A stretch of 64,000 nucleotides of DNA from Actinoplanes solisilvae (GTDB taxonomy: Bacteria; Actinomycetota; Actinomycetes; Mycobacteriales; Micromonosporaceae): assembly GCF_003999975.1 (NCBI RefSeq), contig NZ_RJAC01000001.1:186001-250000 (forward strand), in the 5' to 3' direction. The notes beneath the pieces were generated by a model that worked only from the letters and a program-made list of their open reading frames with translations, was not told where the DNA came from and searched no databases. How positions within the stretch are numbered: position 1 is the stretch's first letter; every line of letters starts with the position of its first letter. Positions 63,338 to 64,000 of this stretch are shown here, piece after piece. A program made the position numbers and the translations under genes.

Positions 63338-64000
63338 ATGAGCGGTGTCGGCGTTCTCGACAAGGCGGTCGTCATCCTGGCGGCCTGTGTCGACGGCGCC
63401 AGCCTGGCCGAACTCGTCGACCGTACGAAGCTGCCCCGGGCTACTGCACATCGCCTGGCCCAGGCCTTGGAGATCCACCGGATGCTGGTTCGCGACACCC
63501 AGGGACGGTGGCGCCCCGGCCCCCGTCTGGGCGAGCTGGCCAACGCCGCGCCCGACGTGCTGCTGACCGCGGCCGAGCCCCTGCTTTCCGCATTGCGGGA
63601 CGCGACCGGCGAAAGCGCACAGCTTTACCTGCGCCGCGCCGACGAGCGTATCTGTGTGGCCGCGGCCGAGCGGGCCAGCGGTCTGCGCGACACGGTTCCG
63701 GTCGGTTCGGTGCTGCCGATGGTGGCCGGTTCCGCCGCCCAGATCCTGCTCGCCTGGGAGCCGCCCGAGGCGGTCATGCCGCTGCTGCCCCGGTGCAAGT
63801 TCACCGGCCGCACGCTGGCCGAGGTACGCCGCCGCGGCTGGGCCCAGAGCGTCGCCGAGCGCGAGCCCGGTGTGGCGAGTGTCTCGGCCCCGATCCGCGA
63901 CCGGACGGGCCGGGTGATCGCCGCCATCTCGATAAGCGGTCCGATAGAGCGTCTCGGCCGCCGCCCCGGCGAGCGTCACGCGATGGCCGTCGTCCGGGCC
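63338..64000 (+). CDS. ndgR: IclR family regulator, NdgR/LtbR type (cut by the window end)
   Basis: The 221 residues seen start MSGVGVLDKAVVILAACVDG, then LAELVDRTKLPRATAHRLAQ (helix-turn-helix), then the effector domain (ESAQLYLRRADERICVAAAE, REPGVASVSAPIRD and ISISGPIERL). In Streptomyces and Corynebacterium this protein controls leuCD and other amino-acid genes. An ATG at 63314 is in frame and has GGGAGG only two bases before it; 63338 fits family starts better. About 15-20 residues are missing at the end. Confidence 0.93.
   Translation, partial: MSGVGVLDKAVVILAACVDGASLAELVDRTKLPRATAHRLAQALEIHRMLVRDTQGRWRPGPRLGELANAAPDVLLTAAEPLLSALRDATGESAQLYLRRADERICVAAAERASGLRDTVPVGSVLPMVAGSAAQILLAWEPPEAVMPLLPRCKFTGRTLAEVRRRGWAQSVAEREPGVASVSAPIRDRTGRVIAAISISGPIERLGRRPGERHAMAVVRA

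Overview
The window is very GC-rich, uses many GTG starts, and is packed with ATGA/GTGA start-stop overlaps, so it comes from an actinobacterium. The order fakA-like, recG, rsmD, coaD, yceD, rpmF, plsX, rnc, mutM, smc, ftsY, amtB, glnB, glnD, together with ddl, gpsA, cofC/fbiD, ppk, mutT1-like, hup, leuD, leuC and an NdgR-type IclR gene, is the conserved chromosomal backbone also seen in mycobacteria. The style of the accessory genes suggests Micromonosporaceae (Actinoplanes or a relative). That genus-level guess is inference. No tRNA, rRNA, CRISPR, insertion sequence or phage gene was found.

1-14.7 kb: a cell-envelope glycan locus. It holds a cut-off GT2 glycosyltransferase, two copies of a small coiled-coil protein, two large GT-B proteins, two GT2+GT4 fusion proteins, two membrane-anchored methyltransferase-like proteins, one large multi-pass membrane protein with tandem repeats, and a secreted CAP-domain protein. 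In each duplicated pair of enzymes one member looks intact and the other has lost catalytic residues or a whole domain. This is the most unusual feature of the window.

14.8-21.1 kb: the nitrogen operon amtB-glnB-glnD with a candidate GlnR box, then an APH-like kinase and ftsY. 21.2-28.7 kb: a PhoD-like phosphatase, a Fic protein behind an AT-rich palindromic control region, a HAD hydrolase, smc, and a 64-residue coiled-coil protein with its own terminator.

29.4-32.9 kb: a three-gene cluster on the plus strand (PelF-like glycosyltransferase, multi-pass membrane protein, spherulin-4-like protein). It looks like a Pel-type or aminosugar exopolysaccharide module set between mutM and smc. 32.8-45.4 kb: housekeeping genes for repair, RNA, lipid and CoA work on the minus strand, interrupted by one LPXTG surface protein, and ending at rpmB (L28).

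45.4-64 kb: GNAT acetyltransferase, thiL, an Lrp ligand-binding-domain protein, a DUF3515 lipoprotein-like protein, ddl, a phosphatase-like protein, a zinc-ribbon protein, a YtrA-type GntR/ABC transporter operon with a palindromic operator, a ribbon-helix-helix/MazF-like toxin-antitoxin pair with a palindromic operator, then trans-sulfuration enzyme-gpsA-plsC, fbiD, a cold-shock-like protein, ppk with PHO-box-like repeats, a MutT1-like protein, hup with a long Lys/Ala/Thr tail, and leuDC beside a divergent, cut-off IclR regulator.
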